Source: a virus
Virus record (IMG/VR): IMGVR_UViG_3300017763_000017
Span: 1 to 58,534 of that record
Length of the DNA stretch: 58,534 bases
Reading direction: 5' to 3' (one strand)
Of this stretch, positions 8,993 through 17,412 are shown in pieces (positions within the stretch are counted from its first letter, which is position 1; each line of letters opens with the position of its first letter). The translations under genes and the position numbers were made by a program. The notes beneath the pieces were generated by a model that was not told the origin of the DNA, ran no database searches, and saw only the letters and a list, made by a program, of their open reading frames with translations.

Positions 8993-10066
8993 TTAAACTT
9001 CAATCAGTTCTTTTAATTTATTTATATCTACTTTCCAGCTGGAATTTATACCCCCAAATATCGAAAGAGCATTTTTGTGTGTCTCTACTTCTTCTTTTCT
9101 GTCTACAAATTCTGTTTCATTGAAATGAATCAAGTCGGTCCTGTTCATGGCAAACTCCAACCTTCTATTAACATCAAAGAACTCAGGGCTGTTTATCGAC
9201 AACACCCTACAATCCGGTCTACAAAATAGAGCATTTGACATCCCACCACCAATCGGTCCTGCTACAAAATCTGCATTACGAAACAATCCAATTTTATCTT
9301 CCATACACAAGTCTTCAGTGAAAACTTCTTCGAATCCGTTATGAATAAAAAATTCCGCTACTTCATCTTCGTTAACACATTTCCTCTGTTGTGTATAATC
9401 AGTTCCGATATTTTCATTCCTTTTCTTTGTCCACGTTCTTCTTGAAACATAGACTTTCTTCACATCGGATCTAGTTCCCTCCATCGAATCTAGTATTTCG
9501 TATAAAGCAGGATGCGGTGGATCCAGAGACATTCTATTGTGAGTTAAAGAGGAGCCAACAAAAACTCTAAAGTAAGACACATCATCTCTCAAAAAAACTA
9601 AATCATTTTTTGCTATACCTAATAGTTCTAGAGTTTCATATACGAATGGATATAGATCATCTTTTCCTTCGGGGGGACTAATTAACAATTTCAAATTTGG
9701 AATTTGTTTTTTAAGATCGAAGTAGGAGTATAAGTAAGGAACCGTATCATACAACCAGTGAAAATAATTAGCACAATTGTACACAAAGTAAAAAACCGGT
9801 GTTGTAATCGATCTAACATCCCAAAGTCTTTTTTCAGATGTTTCATATTCCATTGTGTCTTCATAGACGGTTCCCCTACCCAAAGACATAAATTTTTCTA
9901 TAGTGGGAAGTAAAAGTTCATCGTTGGTGTGCAATAACGGTTGGGGGTAATTTAAAGAAAAACCCTCCACTGTACAATCTCTAAACTCACCAATCTTTAT
10001 GTTTCTTTTTTCGGAAACAGTTCTTATGGATCCGGATTGGCTTTTATCCCAATAATCTATTTTCAT
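8993..10066 (-). CDS. GT61-like (DUF563) glycosyltransferase
   Basis: This 357-residue protein shows the typical order of GT61/DUF563 enzymes: an N-terminal region with NCANYFHWLYDTVPYLYSY (about 95-113), a central VYVSRRTW (about 207-214), and a C-terminal FVAGPIGGGMSNALFCRPDCRVLSI donor-site region. The His-Trp pair and the GPIGGGMSN loop are conserved family features. The start overlaps the 3' end of the adjacent nucleotidyltransferase by 23 bases, so the genes are likely translationally coupled. It probably transfers a sugar made by the surrounding cluster; the acceptor is unknown. Confidence 0.75.
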   Translation of the reverse strand: MKIDYWDKSQSGSIRTVSEKRNIKIGEFRDCTVEGFSLNYPQPLLHTNDELLLPTIEKFMSLGRGTVYEDTMEYETSEKRLWDVRSITTPVFYFVYNCANYFHWLYDTVPYLYSYFDLKKQIPNLKLLISPPEGKDDLYPFVYETLELLGIAKNDLVFLRDDVSYFRVFVGSSLTHNRMSLDPPHPALYEILDSMEGTRSDVKKVYVSRRTWTKKRNENIGTDYTQQRKCVNEDEVAEFFIHNGFEEVFTEDLCMEDKIGLFRNADFVAGPIGGGMSNALFCRPDCRVLSINSPEFFDVNRRLEFAMNRTDLIHFNETEFVDRKEEVETHKNALSIFGGINSSWKVDINKLKELIEV

Positions 10067-10781
10067 AATTCAATAAATCCTCTGGTGTTCCCCAGCAATG
10101 ATACTCATCAACATCGAATATACTCATGTCTAAATGACCTATACTATTAAAAATATTATCAATGTAATATTCACCATTACTCTTGATACCATCTTTGTAT
10201 ATCCTAGAAACCCCATCTAAAAAATCACCGGCACGTCGGAAAAAAAACGTACCCACTATGGCACGATTGTTAAATGGATCATCGAAAAAATTTTGTTTTA
10301 CATGTGTTTTTGTTAACCTAACGCCCGATGTTTCTAACCAACTATAAGAACTTGGATTGTTGGAAAACGCAGCGTTGTTTATGGTTGACCAGACAACAAC
10401 ATCAGAGCCTTTCTTCACACTCTCGTACTTTTTATTGGACCACTCTAAACCATAATCACAACAACTTATTGTGATTGAATCTTCTTCATGTATTGACGAT
10501 TGTAAAATACCAATTTCAGCCGTACAAGCTTGTCCCATAGTTGTTTTATCTAAAATAACAAACTCTGATTCTGGATAATAGTCCTTTATAATTTCGTCTA
10601 TAGAATGTTCTTCTATATGTTCTGTTCTACAGACAAAGACATGGGAGTCTGCTTCTGGAAGACAAGAAACGGCTTCTATAATCATGGGTTTGCCGTTAAC
10701 TTCAATTAAAGGTTTTGGTGTTTCTACACCAACACCAGAGAACCTAGAACCTTCACCTGCTAAAGTTATTAGATTTATCAT
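10044..10781 (-). CDS. NTP-transferase (sugar/polyol-phosphate nucleotidyltransferase), copy 2
   Basis: This 245-residue protein has the nucleotidyltransferase signature ITLAGEGSRFSGVGVETPKPLIEVNGKPMI at the N-terminus (GxGxRF...PKPL), and CCDYG in place of the usual metal-site Asp region. The C-terminal NGEYYIDNIFN resembles NGEYYVTLVYN in the second copy at 11479-12306. The two copies are clearly paralogous and are separated only by the HAD and GDPD-like genes. The family activates a phosphorylated sugar with an NTP. Substrate and nucleotide cannot be read from sequence. Confidence 0.75.
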   Translation of the reverse strand: MINLITLAGEGSRFSGVGVETPKPLIEVNGKPMIIEAVSCLPEADSHVFVCRTEHIEEHSIDEIIKDYYPESEFVILDKTTMGQACTAEIGILQSSIHEEDSITISCCDYGLEWSNKKYESVKKGSDVVVWSTINNAAFSNNPSSYSWLETSGVRLTKTHVKQNFFDDPFNNRAIVGTFFFRRAGDFLDGVSRIYKDGIKSNGEYYIDNIFNSIGHLDMSIFDVDEYHCWGTPEDLLNYENRLLG

Positions 10782-11236
10782 TTGAACGACTCCACATAAT
10801 CAGAACAAACTCCATAGACCTTTGTTTCTTCCCAACCTAGTAATTGTTCTTTCGACAAAAGTGGTATTATACACTTTTCATTTATCATATCTAAATCGTG
10901 AGCCCATATTAACCCATTACTTATCATAGCATATCTTTCATTTTCATGAAAGAATATCCTAAAGCCTGTATTAAGTAGATAACTAAATGCTTGAAAATTC
11001 TTACAATGAATCCACACACGGTCCTTTATGTTTTCTAAAAATAACAGGGGAACCATCCAATCCGGTTTATCGTGACCCAACCAAATACCACTGTCCCACC
11101 AATGAACATCGATCTCAACATCATATCCAGCAGTTATTGCCTCCTGAATATATGATGGAGAATTTTCTCTATCCGGATTAACTCCGTTCAAATTTCCTCT
11201 ATGGGATATCAATTTTATTTTTTGTTTTGTCATCAT
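10778..11236 (-). CDS. Glycerophosphodiester phosphodiesterase-like protein (short)
   Basis: The N-terminus reads KLISHRGN, then ENSPSYIQEA, VEIDVHWWDSG and WLGHD. These are the ordered active-site motifs of GDPD/PI-PLC-like TIM barrels (HR, E.D, H). At about 152 residues it is much shorter than typical GDPD enzymes (~240), so the barrel may be partial or minimal. I chose the ATG at 11236; GTG or ATG alternatives exist nearby and no strong ribosome site is seen. It overlaps the HAD gene by 38 bases. A role in hydrolysing or forming phosphodiester-linked polyols in the glycan is plausible. Confidence 0.65.
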   Translation of the reverse strand: MMTKQKIKLISHRGNLNGVNPDRENSPSYIQEAITAGYDVEIDVHWWDSGIWLGHDKPDWMVPLLFLENIKDRVWIHCKNFQAFSYLLNTGFRIFFHENERYAMISNGLIWAHDLDMINEKCIIPLLSKEQLLGWEETKVYGVCSDYVESFK

Positions 11237-11498
11237 AAAAAATATCGTAATATGGTTTATCACATCTCAGTTGATGATACTTAACGCCCCAACTTTTTAA
11301 CTGTTTCTCTGTATGATCGAACCAATCAATTCCACTTCTACTTCCCCTAGCTGTCCAATAAACTATTTGGTTACCCTCGTCAAATAGATGATTGATCTTC
11401 TCTATTATTTTTTTCCGTGGAACGGATCTGTGGTAGTCTCTCGGATTATCTGGCGTATCACAGATGGTTTCATCAATGTCAACAAAGATCACTTGCAT
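11199..11498 (-). CDS. HAD-family phosphatase (capsule-type)
   Basis: This 99-residue protein has HAD motif I in IFVDIDETIC (nucleophile Asp7, general acid Asp9), motif II in YWTARGS, and motifs III/IV in RCDKPYYDIFYDD. Small HAD phosphatases of this kind are common in capsule clusters, where they dephosphorylate sugar phosphates. There is no large cap domain. It overlaps the NTP-transferase gene upstream by 20 bases and the GDPD-like gene downstream, indicating one operon. The substrate is unknown. Confidence 0.75.
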   Translation of the reverse strand: MQVIFVDIDETICDTPDNPRDYHRSVPRKKIIEKINHLFDEGNQIVYWTARGSRSGIDWFDHTEKQLKSWGVKYHQLRCDKPYYDIFYDDKTKNKIDIP

Positions 11499-12306
11499 GG
11501 TATTCTTTCCAGTAACGATAACACTTTACTAGGTCTTCCTCTGAGTTCACTTGTCCCTTGGTCAAAATACTTACCCATGACTCAAAATTTTCTACTTCTT
11601 CCGGTGTTCCCATTACAGTTGCAAATGGGGTATCATAATATCCAACCCGCAAACCATCTCTAACGAAAAGATTATAAACGAGCGTAACGTAATACTCACC
11701 ATTATAACTAACATTTTCTTCTATTGCAACGTCAAAATACTTCTTTATATCCTTCCCTTTAGAAAAATAATAAGTTCCTGTTGATGCGTGTTCGTTTATG
11801 GGATCATCGGTGTAACACTCTTTCTCTTTTATTTCTCGTACCAATCCATCTTTGGTTTTCATAAAAGCCATCTTGGTATGATTTAAACTGTGAGGGTGGA
11901 ACCCACTATGAGAAATCACACACCCATCTAGTTCATTATTCTTAATGTGCCGTATAAAATCGTTTCTGTCCCAAAGGTATGGGTTATCACAATATGAAAC
12001 TATAACCTCTTCATCATCCTCTATATGATCATATACCTGTTTCACACTATAAACAGGCCCTAATTTATGAGGAGGCATAGAAACGATTTTTGCATCAGGA
12101 ACAAGACCAATCAACACTTCTCGCATGTTTGTATTTTCGAGGTGATCGTCGTTACACACAAAAACATACTCATCAGTCGAGGAAAACATTTCAAGAATAT
12201 ATTCTATAATCATCTTCCCATTTACCTTAATCAGAGGTTTGGGATCAGAATAACCCTTGTCGATAAATCTCTGTCCAGATCCAGCCATTGGTATGATAAT
12301 TTTCAT
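11479..12306 (-). CDS. NTP-transferase (sugar/polyol-phosphate nucleotidyltransferase), copy 1
   Basis: This 275-residue protein starts MKIIIPMAGSGQRF, then DPKPLIKVNGKMIIEY, the nucleotide-binding signature of the NTP-transferase/MobA-like fold. VSYCDNPYLW carries the expected acidic metal site. The C-terminal GEYYVTLVYN and MGTPEEVENFESW match the paralogue at 10044-10781 (WGTPEDLLNYENR). Its start overlaps the kinase-aldolase stop by four bases (ATGA). Two such enzymes in one cluster suggest two activated precursors or divergence of function. Confidence 0.8.
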   Translation of the reverse strand: MKIIIPMAGSGQRFIDKGYSDPKPLIKVNGKMIIEYILEMFSSTDEYVFVCNDDHLENTNMREVLIGLVPDAKIVSMPPHKLGPVYSVKQVYDHIEDDEEVIVSYCDNPYLWDRNDFIRHIKNNELDGCVISHSGFHPHSLNHTKMAFMKTKDGLVREIKEKECYTDDPINEHASTGTYYFSKGKDIKKYFDVAIEENVSYNGEYYVTLVYNLFVRDGLRVGYYDTPFATVMGTPEEVENFESWVSILTKGQVNSEEDLVKCYRYWKEYHASDLC

Positions 12307-13706
12307 AGTACACCCATTCTATATTTTTCCTCTTCCATACTTAATAATTTCTCAACTTCATTGTCACATAAAAATCTTGGAGTTAGTCCAACATCACCCT
12401 GTATGTATGTCATATACTGGTTTAAATTTTGCATTTTGTCTTTGAGGATGACCGCATCAGGAAACAGAAAACCAACTGGTTTGTCGAATTCTACTTTCGA
12501 AAAAGTTTTAAATGCCTTTGAATTTTTAATTAACCACTCTTTACACAACTGATTCACACGAAGAGAGTTATCAAATACTTCAATAAAAGATGAACCACTA
12601 CAAATGAGTCCATGATTTTCTAGTAATATAATTTTATTTTCCTGACTAATTTTACCCAACATCAAAGAAATGTCAAAAATATTTGACAAGGATTCACCCG
12701 GAGTAACATATGGAACATAGTCGTAATCATACTCTTTAAGAATTTTTGAAATAATTTCCTCGGATTGTTCGGAACAAAGTATAGTATTCAAATAAATCGG
12801 ATGGGTATGGAAGACAACAGGCCACTTAATCTTGGTATGTAATTTTACTTCCATAGATGGTCGTTCCCGACTCTCGTCAATAGAACAACCATTAGAATCA
12901 CATGCACTAAAACCATCAAGCATAAGAACCTCACTCATGTCTCTGCCGGATGATGTTATGATAATTTTATCCTCGAACTTATAAGAAACATTACCACCAC
13001 CATGTTGAACGAGGTCATATTCAAAAGAAGTCTTCTTACACAACGAAAGAAATTCTCTGTGCATATCGTACAATCTCTTAACCCGTTCAAGTAGTTTCAA
13101 TGACTTATCCGTTTGTGCAGTATATTCTAGATGAACTGTTCTGTCTTTTTTCTCTTCGAACCTAACTACGGCATCAGCATTTTCTTTTTGAGGTTGAATG
13201 TATAATAGTTCATCTTTTTCTCTTCTATCCAAGGTATCTTCAACCTGTTCAACGGTATATCCTCTTTTTTGTGTATCGCGGTTCATTTTCCACTGACGTT
13301 TAAGTCCCTTGTCAGTTTCAACAAAAATTTTTATATCCGATATTTCATTTACATCACCAAACAAGGCATGAAGTCCCTCATAAACAATATATGATTTTGG
13401 TTCAATCAACTCTGGAGGATCAAACTTTCCAGTATCATGGTTATACCTGCACCGTTTTATTGGGTTGTTGTTTGACAGAGAAATCAAATCTTGATATCCA
13501 CCTTCGATATTATTAGACTCGGGATTTAAATGTGTTGTATTCTTCCAGTTTTCATCGTTTCTTTCCCACAAATGTAAATCATCACCACACAGATTTACAA
13601 CTTTGTCAGGACCAATCACTAAAGAAATCAATTCTGACAAAGTTGTTTTTCCAACACCAGAGCTACCAGAGAGTGTTACTATCGTATTCAATGAATGCTC
13701 ATCCAT
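12303..13706 (-). CDS. Phosphoribulokinase/uridine kinase-like and class II aldolase fusion
   Basis: This 467-residue protein joins two enzymes. Residues ~8-200 are a P-loop kinase: Walker A GSSGVGKTT (14-22), acidic GDDLHLW.R (41-49), YNH.TG..DPPELIEP (88-103), EGLHALF (110-116) and a distal DPQK-like IQPQK..AD. The order and spacing match phosphoribulokinase within the uridine kinase family. Residues ~210-465 are a class II aldolase/adducin domain: GGGNVS (236-241), SSGRDMS, catalytic-type Glu286, zinc-type HTH (300-302) and NHG with His365. All key residues are retained, so both halves may be active. No frameshift separates them. The fold also covers ribulose-5-phosphate epimerases, so the second activity could be epimerisation. 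The substrate is unknown. Confidence 0.8.
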   Translation of the reverse strand: MDEHSLNTIVTLSGSSGVGKTTLSELISLVIGPDKVVNLCGDDLHLWERNDENWKNTTHLNPESNNIEGGYQDLISLSNNNPIKRCRYNHDTGKFDPPELIEPKSYIVYEGLHALFGDVNEISDIKIFVETDKGLKRQWKMNRDTQKRGYTVEQVEDTLDRREKDELLYIQPQKENADAVVRFEEKKDRTVHLEYTAQTDKSLKLLERVKRLYDMHREFLSLCKKTSFEYDLVQHGGGNVSYKFEDKIIITSSGRDMSEVLMLDGFSACDSNGCSIDESRERPSMEVKLHTKIKWPVVFHTHPIYLNTILCSEQSEEIISKILKEYDYDYVPYVTPGESLSNIFDISLMLGKISQENKIILLENHGLICSGSSFIEVFDNSLRVNQLCKEWLIKNSKAFKTFSKVEFDKPVGFLFPDAVILKDKMQNLNQYMTYIQGDVGLTPRFLCDNEVEKLLSMEEEKYRMGVL

Positions 13707-14350
13707 TTCCCATCGTATTCAAAAACTCTATTTTCTCTTGACCACTGACGTACTCCCATTACAAATTCATCATTACTTTGATATAAAGTTTTTTTGAAGT
13801 TGAAGGGTTTTTTAATAACACCAACGTCTCTAATACTAGCATCTAAAGTATCATGTGGATTTTTTTCTAGGAACGTCTTTTCCTGCGTTGTGAAAATTTT
13901 TCTAAAGATATCAGGGGAAGTAATACCAATGTTGTCAAATATACCCCAAGGTAAATCCGGTGCATAGTAAGTGTTATGTTCCATAATACTTGGTATTTCT
14001 ATACTATTCAACTCACAGTCAATTCGATGCCTAATAATACAATCAAACGAATCTAAACCCTCTACCATATCCACATGTTTACACAGGATCTCGATACAAC
14101 GAAACATCCTATAATTGTTACCATTATGGTTTCCTATAGTTTCCAGTATGGGATCGATAGAAATCAGTTCTATGTTTAAGTCACTGTTGTCTATGAGAGT
14201 TTTGAGTTTTTTATATTCTTCAGTTTCATATGTGAGGGCATAATGTGTACAATCATAATCAGATAGGGTTGACAGAGTGGTTTTGATATTTTCAAAAACA
14301 CGATCCGCATTAGGTCTAATTACGCCTGTTATGATACTACAAATTTTCAT
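13688..14350 (-). CDS. Putative glycosyltransferase (WavE-like)
   Basis: This 220-residue protein starts MKICSIITGVIRP, a typical N-terminal beta strand of GT-A-like enzymes. Around residue 108 it carries IIRHRIDCELNSIEIP, similar in style to the RxR.D motif of WavE-type lipopolysaccharide proteins. The C-terminus (NDEFVMGVRQWSRENRVFEYDGKW) fits the same class. No signal peptide or membrane segment is seen. It overlaps the kinase-aldolase gene by 19 bases. Assignment is by pattern and context only. Confidence 0.45.
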   Translation of the reverse strand: MKICSIITGVIRPNADRVFENIKTTLSTLSDYDCTHYALTYETEEYKKLKTLIDNSDLNIELISIDPILETIGNHNGNNYRMFRCIEILCKHVDMVEGLDSFDCIIRHRIDCELNSIEIPSIMEHNTYYAPDLPWGIFDNIGITSPDIFRKIFTTQEKTFLEKNPHDTLDASIRDVGVIKKPFNFKKTLYQSNDEFVMGVRQWSRENRVFEYDGKWMSIH

Positions 14351-14377
14351 TACCCATTTAACCCCATGTGTAAAATA

Positions 14378-14974
14378 TCAACAACTTGAAAAATGCAATT
14401 TTGGTCTACCATCATTTGGGTTCTCTGTACGTATTAGTTTTAGATTACACAGGGAACATATTTCAATTATTTTATTTTTTTCTTTTTCGTAATCTGTATC
14501 ATCATGTTGTTCTACTTCTAGATGATTTATTTTTAAATTACTAGACAACCCCTCTAGTATAGGAACTTCATATCCTTCTGTATCTAGATAAAAATGTTCA
14601 ACTGTTGAAATATCTAAAGAGTCTAGAATTTCACTTATAGTAAATGCAGGCACTACAATAGAAGATCGTGAATAATTAGTTGGGTTATTTGTTTGTTGCA
14701 CCGAACCCTCCAAACAATTCATTAAACTCCAATGTTTGTGTTTATACAATGTAACAAATTTCTTTTTATATGAAGGAGAAACTAAAGCACAATTAAAAAA
14801 TATAGTTCTTCCGTTATTTCGATTTCTAACACACTCAGAAAATACAACTGGATCGGGTTCTATTAATATACCAACATAATCAGGATTGTCAATTAAAGAA
14901 ATACTTCTACTTTGATCAATTCCATTATTTGCACCACATTCAATATAAATTTTTTTATTTTCGTATAATGTCAT
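14378..14974 (-). CDS. FkbM-family methyltransferase
   Basis: This 198-residue protein has a SAM-binding motif I in IYIECGANNGIDQSRSI (about 9-25), followed by ILIEPDPVVFSEC (motif II, acidic ribose-binding Glu). The family-typical VEHFYLDTEGYEVPILEGL lies near the end. FkbM enzymes usually O-methylate sugars or polyketides. It overlaps the upstream exostosin-like gene by four bases (ATGA). In this island it most likely methylates a sugar residue of the glycan product. Confidence 0.8.
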   Translation of the reverse strand: MTLYENKKIYIECGANNGIDQSRSISLIDNPDYVGILIEPDPVVFSECVRNRNNGRTIFFNCALVSPSYKKKFVTLYKHKHWSLMNCLEGSVQQTNNPTNYSRSSIVVPAFTISEILDSLDISTVEHFYLDTEGYEVPILEGLSSNLKINHLEVEQHDDTDYEKEKNKIIEICSLCNLKLIRTENPNDGRPKLHFSSC

Positions 14975-15777
14975 CTTAAATTATCCACAATAGTTTTTGT
15001 TACAGTAAAAGAACCTTCAGGTGAAGCGTTCCTATTATACCAGTCCTGTCCCGCATCGTGCATGTCTTGCCACTGACTCTCACTGACTGAATCGATTAGT
15101 GGTTTGACTTGACTGGGATAATCCACACGAAGGAAATGAACTCCTTCTTTCATTGGTTCATGGTATGTATTATCAACTTCAGTAGCAAAGAGTGGGACGA
15201 CACCCATACCAAGAAGTTCGATCTCCCGATTGCACTTGGGACCATACCCAGCAAGACATAGTCCAAACTTCGAGTGTCGTAGTTTTTCTAGGTACTCTTC
15301 TTTTGTAAATGGATAGTGGTCTGGTCCCGGTTTGTCAACAGGACAATTAAAGAGTTTTATACCCGATCGTTCCCAGTCTTTGTTTTTTCTGTTCTGATTC
15401 TGAACATTATTTTCAACCTTACCCAAGAAGATAGATTCTATGTCCCGATCTGTATAACCCAACAACGGAGTTTTTCTTGCTTCCATTAGGCGGCGAGGAC
15501 TTCTAGCCCAGAAGATCCAAGGATGACAATTTGGATGCATTGGGACAGTATTACCAAAAATACCATGACGGAATTTGGGAATATGTCGATCATCTAATCT
15601 GGGAAAATCGTATAGTAATACATCACCACACTCTTCTACCCAACAAAAACAGTCTGGACTATCTTGCACTTCACATAGACCAAGTTCTTCCCATATATCA
15701 ACTAGTTCTCTGAACGTATCTCCACAATGACCGTAGCATGTACCATTAGCATCAGTATTACCTTTTAGAATTTTCAT
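14971..15777 (-). CDS. Exostosin-like (GT47-type) glycosyltransferase
   Basis: This 268-residue protein has no N-terminal signal. Its C-terminal half carries LRHSKFGLCLAGYGPKCNREIELLGMGVVPLF (about 168-198), the donor-site region found in exostosin-type glycosyltransferases (S.F.L...G.G....R..E....G.IPV). The N-terminal half is Cys/Trp-rich (CYGHCGDTFREL, CFCWVEECGD), possibly an acceptor or metal-binding part. It overlaps the cytidylyltransferase gene by 20 bases. The acceptor is unknown. Confidence 0.6.
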   Translation of the reverse strand: MKILKGNTDANGTCYGHCGDTFRELVDIWEELGLCEVQDSPDCFCWVEECGDVLLYDFPRLDDRHIPKFRHGIFGNTVPMHPNCHPWIFWARSPRRLMEARKTPLLGYTDRDIESIFLGKVENNVQNQNRKNKDWERSGIKLFNCPVDKPGPDHYPFTKEEYLEKLRHSKFGLCLAGYGPKCNREIELLGMGVVPLFATEVDNTYHEPMKEGVHFLRVDYPSQVKPLIDSVSESQWQDMHDAGQDWYNRNASPEGSFTVTKTIVDNLR

Positions 15778-16207
15778 TTATTACTCCTTGATATTCTAAA
15801 ATATCAGTTGTTGAATATTTACCAAGTCTAGGAAAGAAACTAACCTCATCCACAAATTCAGATCCAATGACTGTCTGGTGTTTATATTCTTCTCCTACTA
15901 CCATAATATCTGGTTTATGTACTTCACTAATCAATCCCTTAAGTTCTTCATCAGTAGAAAACACATCAACAACATCAATCAGTTTCAATGCCCTTAATAT
16001 TTCTACTCTATCTCCAATAGTATTAAAGGGTCGGTCATTTCCCTTCAAAGATTTTACTCTTTCATCAGAATCTACACCAACAACAACCACACCTTCGGGT
16101 CCAGCAAGTTCAAAGCATCGTTTAAACATTTCAATATGACCACGATGTAAAATATCAAAACACCCATTGGTCCAAACAACTCTACTTTTTAAATCAGAAA
16201 AACTCAT
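15758..16207 (-). CDS. HldE/RfaE C-terminal-like cytidylyl/adenylyltransferase
   Basis: This 149-residue protein has the nucleotidyltransferase signature VWTNGCFDILHRGHIEMF (about 11-28) with the HxGH motif, VVVGVDSDERVKSLKG, and PDIMVVGEEY. It ends with RLGKYSTTDIL, equivalent to the second ATP-binding motif. The closest family in pattern is the nucleotidyltransferase part of HldE/RfaE (ADP-heptose synthesis) and glycerol-3-phosphate cytidylyltransferase. The HldE kinase domain is absent. It likely activates a phosphorylated sugar or polyol for the neighbouring glycosyltransferases, including the GT9-like one. Confidence 0.85.
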   Translation of the reverse strand: MSFSDLKSRVVWTNGCFDILHRGHIEMFKRCFELAGPEGVVVVGVDSDERVKSLKGNDRPFNTIGDRVEILRALKLIDVVDVFSTDEELKGLISEVHKPDIMVVGEEYKHQTVIGSEFVDEVSFFPRLGKYSTTDILEYQGVINENSKR

Positions 16208-16704
16208 TTATTTTCCTTTTCACCAAAAACCATAAAACTATTATTTAAATCAACACCAGATTTAAATATATTACAATAACCATTGTCTTTCATATAATCA
16301 TAAATTATATCAGAAGTGAATATATTTAAATGTTTTTTATTATTCCACGGTCTCCAATATTCCTGACTATAGTCGGGTAAGTATAAAAATAAAACTCCAC
16401 CACCTTTCAATTTACTAAACCAATATTCCATTGTGTCAACCCACGATGGAATATGCTCTAAGCAATGAGAAGAAAAAATATAATCTAAATTTTCATACGG
16501 AAAATTAGAAGCATTATATTCATTAATAGCGGGATCAACTAGATTAGATCCGGGAAATGCCCATTCCTTTTTAGCACACCCTATATCTACCCCGATTCCT
16601 CGACATACATGTTGAGCAAAAGGTATTGCAAATTTAGATGCATTACCCTCACTCTGAAATTTTGGATATAGTTTATTTTTAAATTCTATTGTTTCAATTG
16701 TCAT
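16204..16704 (-). CDS. SAM-dependent methyltransferase (type 11-like)
   Basis: The ATG at 16704 overlaps the stop of the GT9-like gene (ATGA), so I prefer it to the in-frame TTG at 16719. The protein has motif I GIGVDIGCAKKEW (about 34-46), DPAINEYNASNFPYENLDYIFSSHCLEHIPSW covering motifs II-IV, and GGGVLFLYLPDY (motif V). This is the usual small class I methyltransferase layout, at about 166 residues. The substrate is unknown; a sugar or nucleotide-sugar precursor is likely from the neighbours. Confidence 0.75.
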   Translation of the reverse strand: MTIETIEFKNKLYPKFQSEGNASKFAIPFAQHVCRGIGVDIGCAKKEWAFPGSNLVDPAINEYNASNFPYENLDYIFSSHCLEHIPSWVDTMEYWFSKLKGGGVLFLYLPDYSQEYWRPWNNKKHLNIFTSDIIYDYMKDNGYCNIFKSGVDLNNSFMVFGEKENK

Positions 16705-17390
16705 TTTATAATATTCCAATTATTCTTCCATATAGTTTTAGTCCACGGTATATTGTTTCTAACATCCACAAAGTATTTCTTCTTGTCTTTAAATTCTTTT
16801 ACTGTTTCTATGAAATGACAAAAGGAACTATCTATGCAGTAAATTTCACTTGATTCATTTGCAATTTTATACCAATCAAATATATTATAACCGGACATGG
16901 GTTCTACTACAATATGTTTATCTTGGAAAGATATCAACTTACCCGAAGAACCAGTATCATGTACTAAGATATATGGTGTTTCACTCACCTTTAATTCAAA
17001 TAATGAATTTTCTTTCTCTAAGTTTCTAGTAAATGATAAATTCCACCTGTTTTCATATGAAACAGAAGATAATTTATATTTTGCTTCTACAAAATTAGAA
17101 GCATATTCGGTATTCATATGATAACTATTTACTTGACTTCCCGGAAATCCAAAACTTAAATCTATTACCTTATCATAATCACCAGTCATTTTATAGCACT
17201 CAGAAACACAATTACCTATACCAGAAAAAATTTCAATTGGTTTAACGTAATCTATATTGTTAAATGTATCTGAGTATTCAGAAAGAACCGGCCAGTAAAC
17301 CTCATGACCAAGATCTTTATAGAACTTAGCAATCGGCAAACAGATAAGAATATCGCCGAGTCTACCCGGCTGTATGATTAAAATTTTCAT
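16701..17390 (-). CDS. GT9 heptosyltransferase-like protein
   Basis: The N-terminus KILIIQPGRLGDILICLPIAKFYKDLGHEVYW is the GT9 (ADP-heptose:LPS heptosyltransferase) signature. The C-terminal SSEIYCIDSSFCHF corresponds to the donor-site serine region of that family. At about 229 residues it is shorter than bacterial heptosyltransferases (~320-350). The chosen ATG at 17390 follows an in-frame GTG. Pairing with an HldE-like activating enzyme two genes away supports transfer of a heptose-like sugar, but this remains inference. Confidence 0.75.
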   Translation of the reverse strand: MKILIIQPGRLGDILICLPIAKFYKDLGHEVYWPVLSEYSDTFNNIDYVKPIEIFSGIGNCVSECYKMTGDYDKVIDLSFGFPGSQVNSYHMNTEYASNFVEAKYKLSSVSYENRWNLSFTRNLEKENSLFELKVSETPYILVHDTGSSGKLISFQDKHIVVEPMSGYNIFDWYKIANESSEIYCIDSSFCHFIETVKEFKDKKKYFVDVRNNIPWTKTIWKNNWNIIK

Positions 17391-17412
17391 CACTCACCAA
17401 TAATATAGCACA

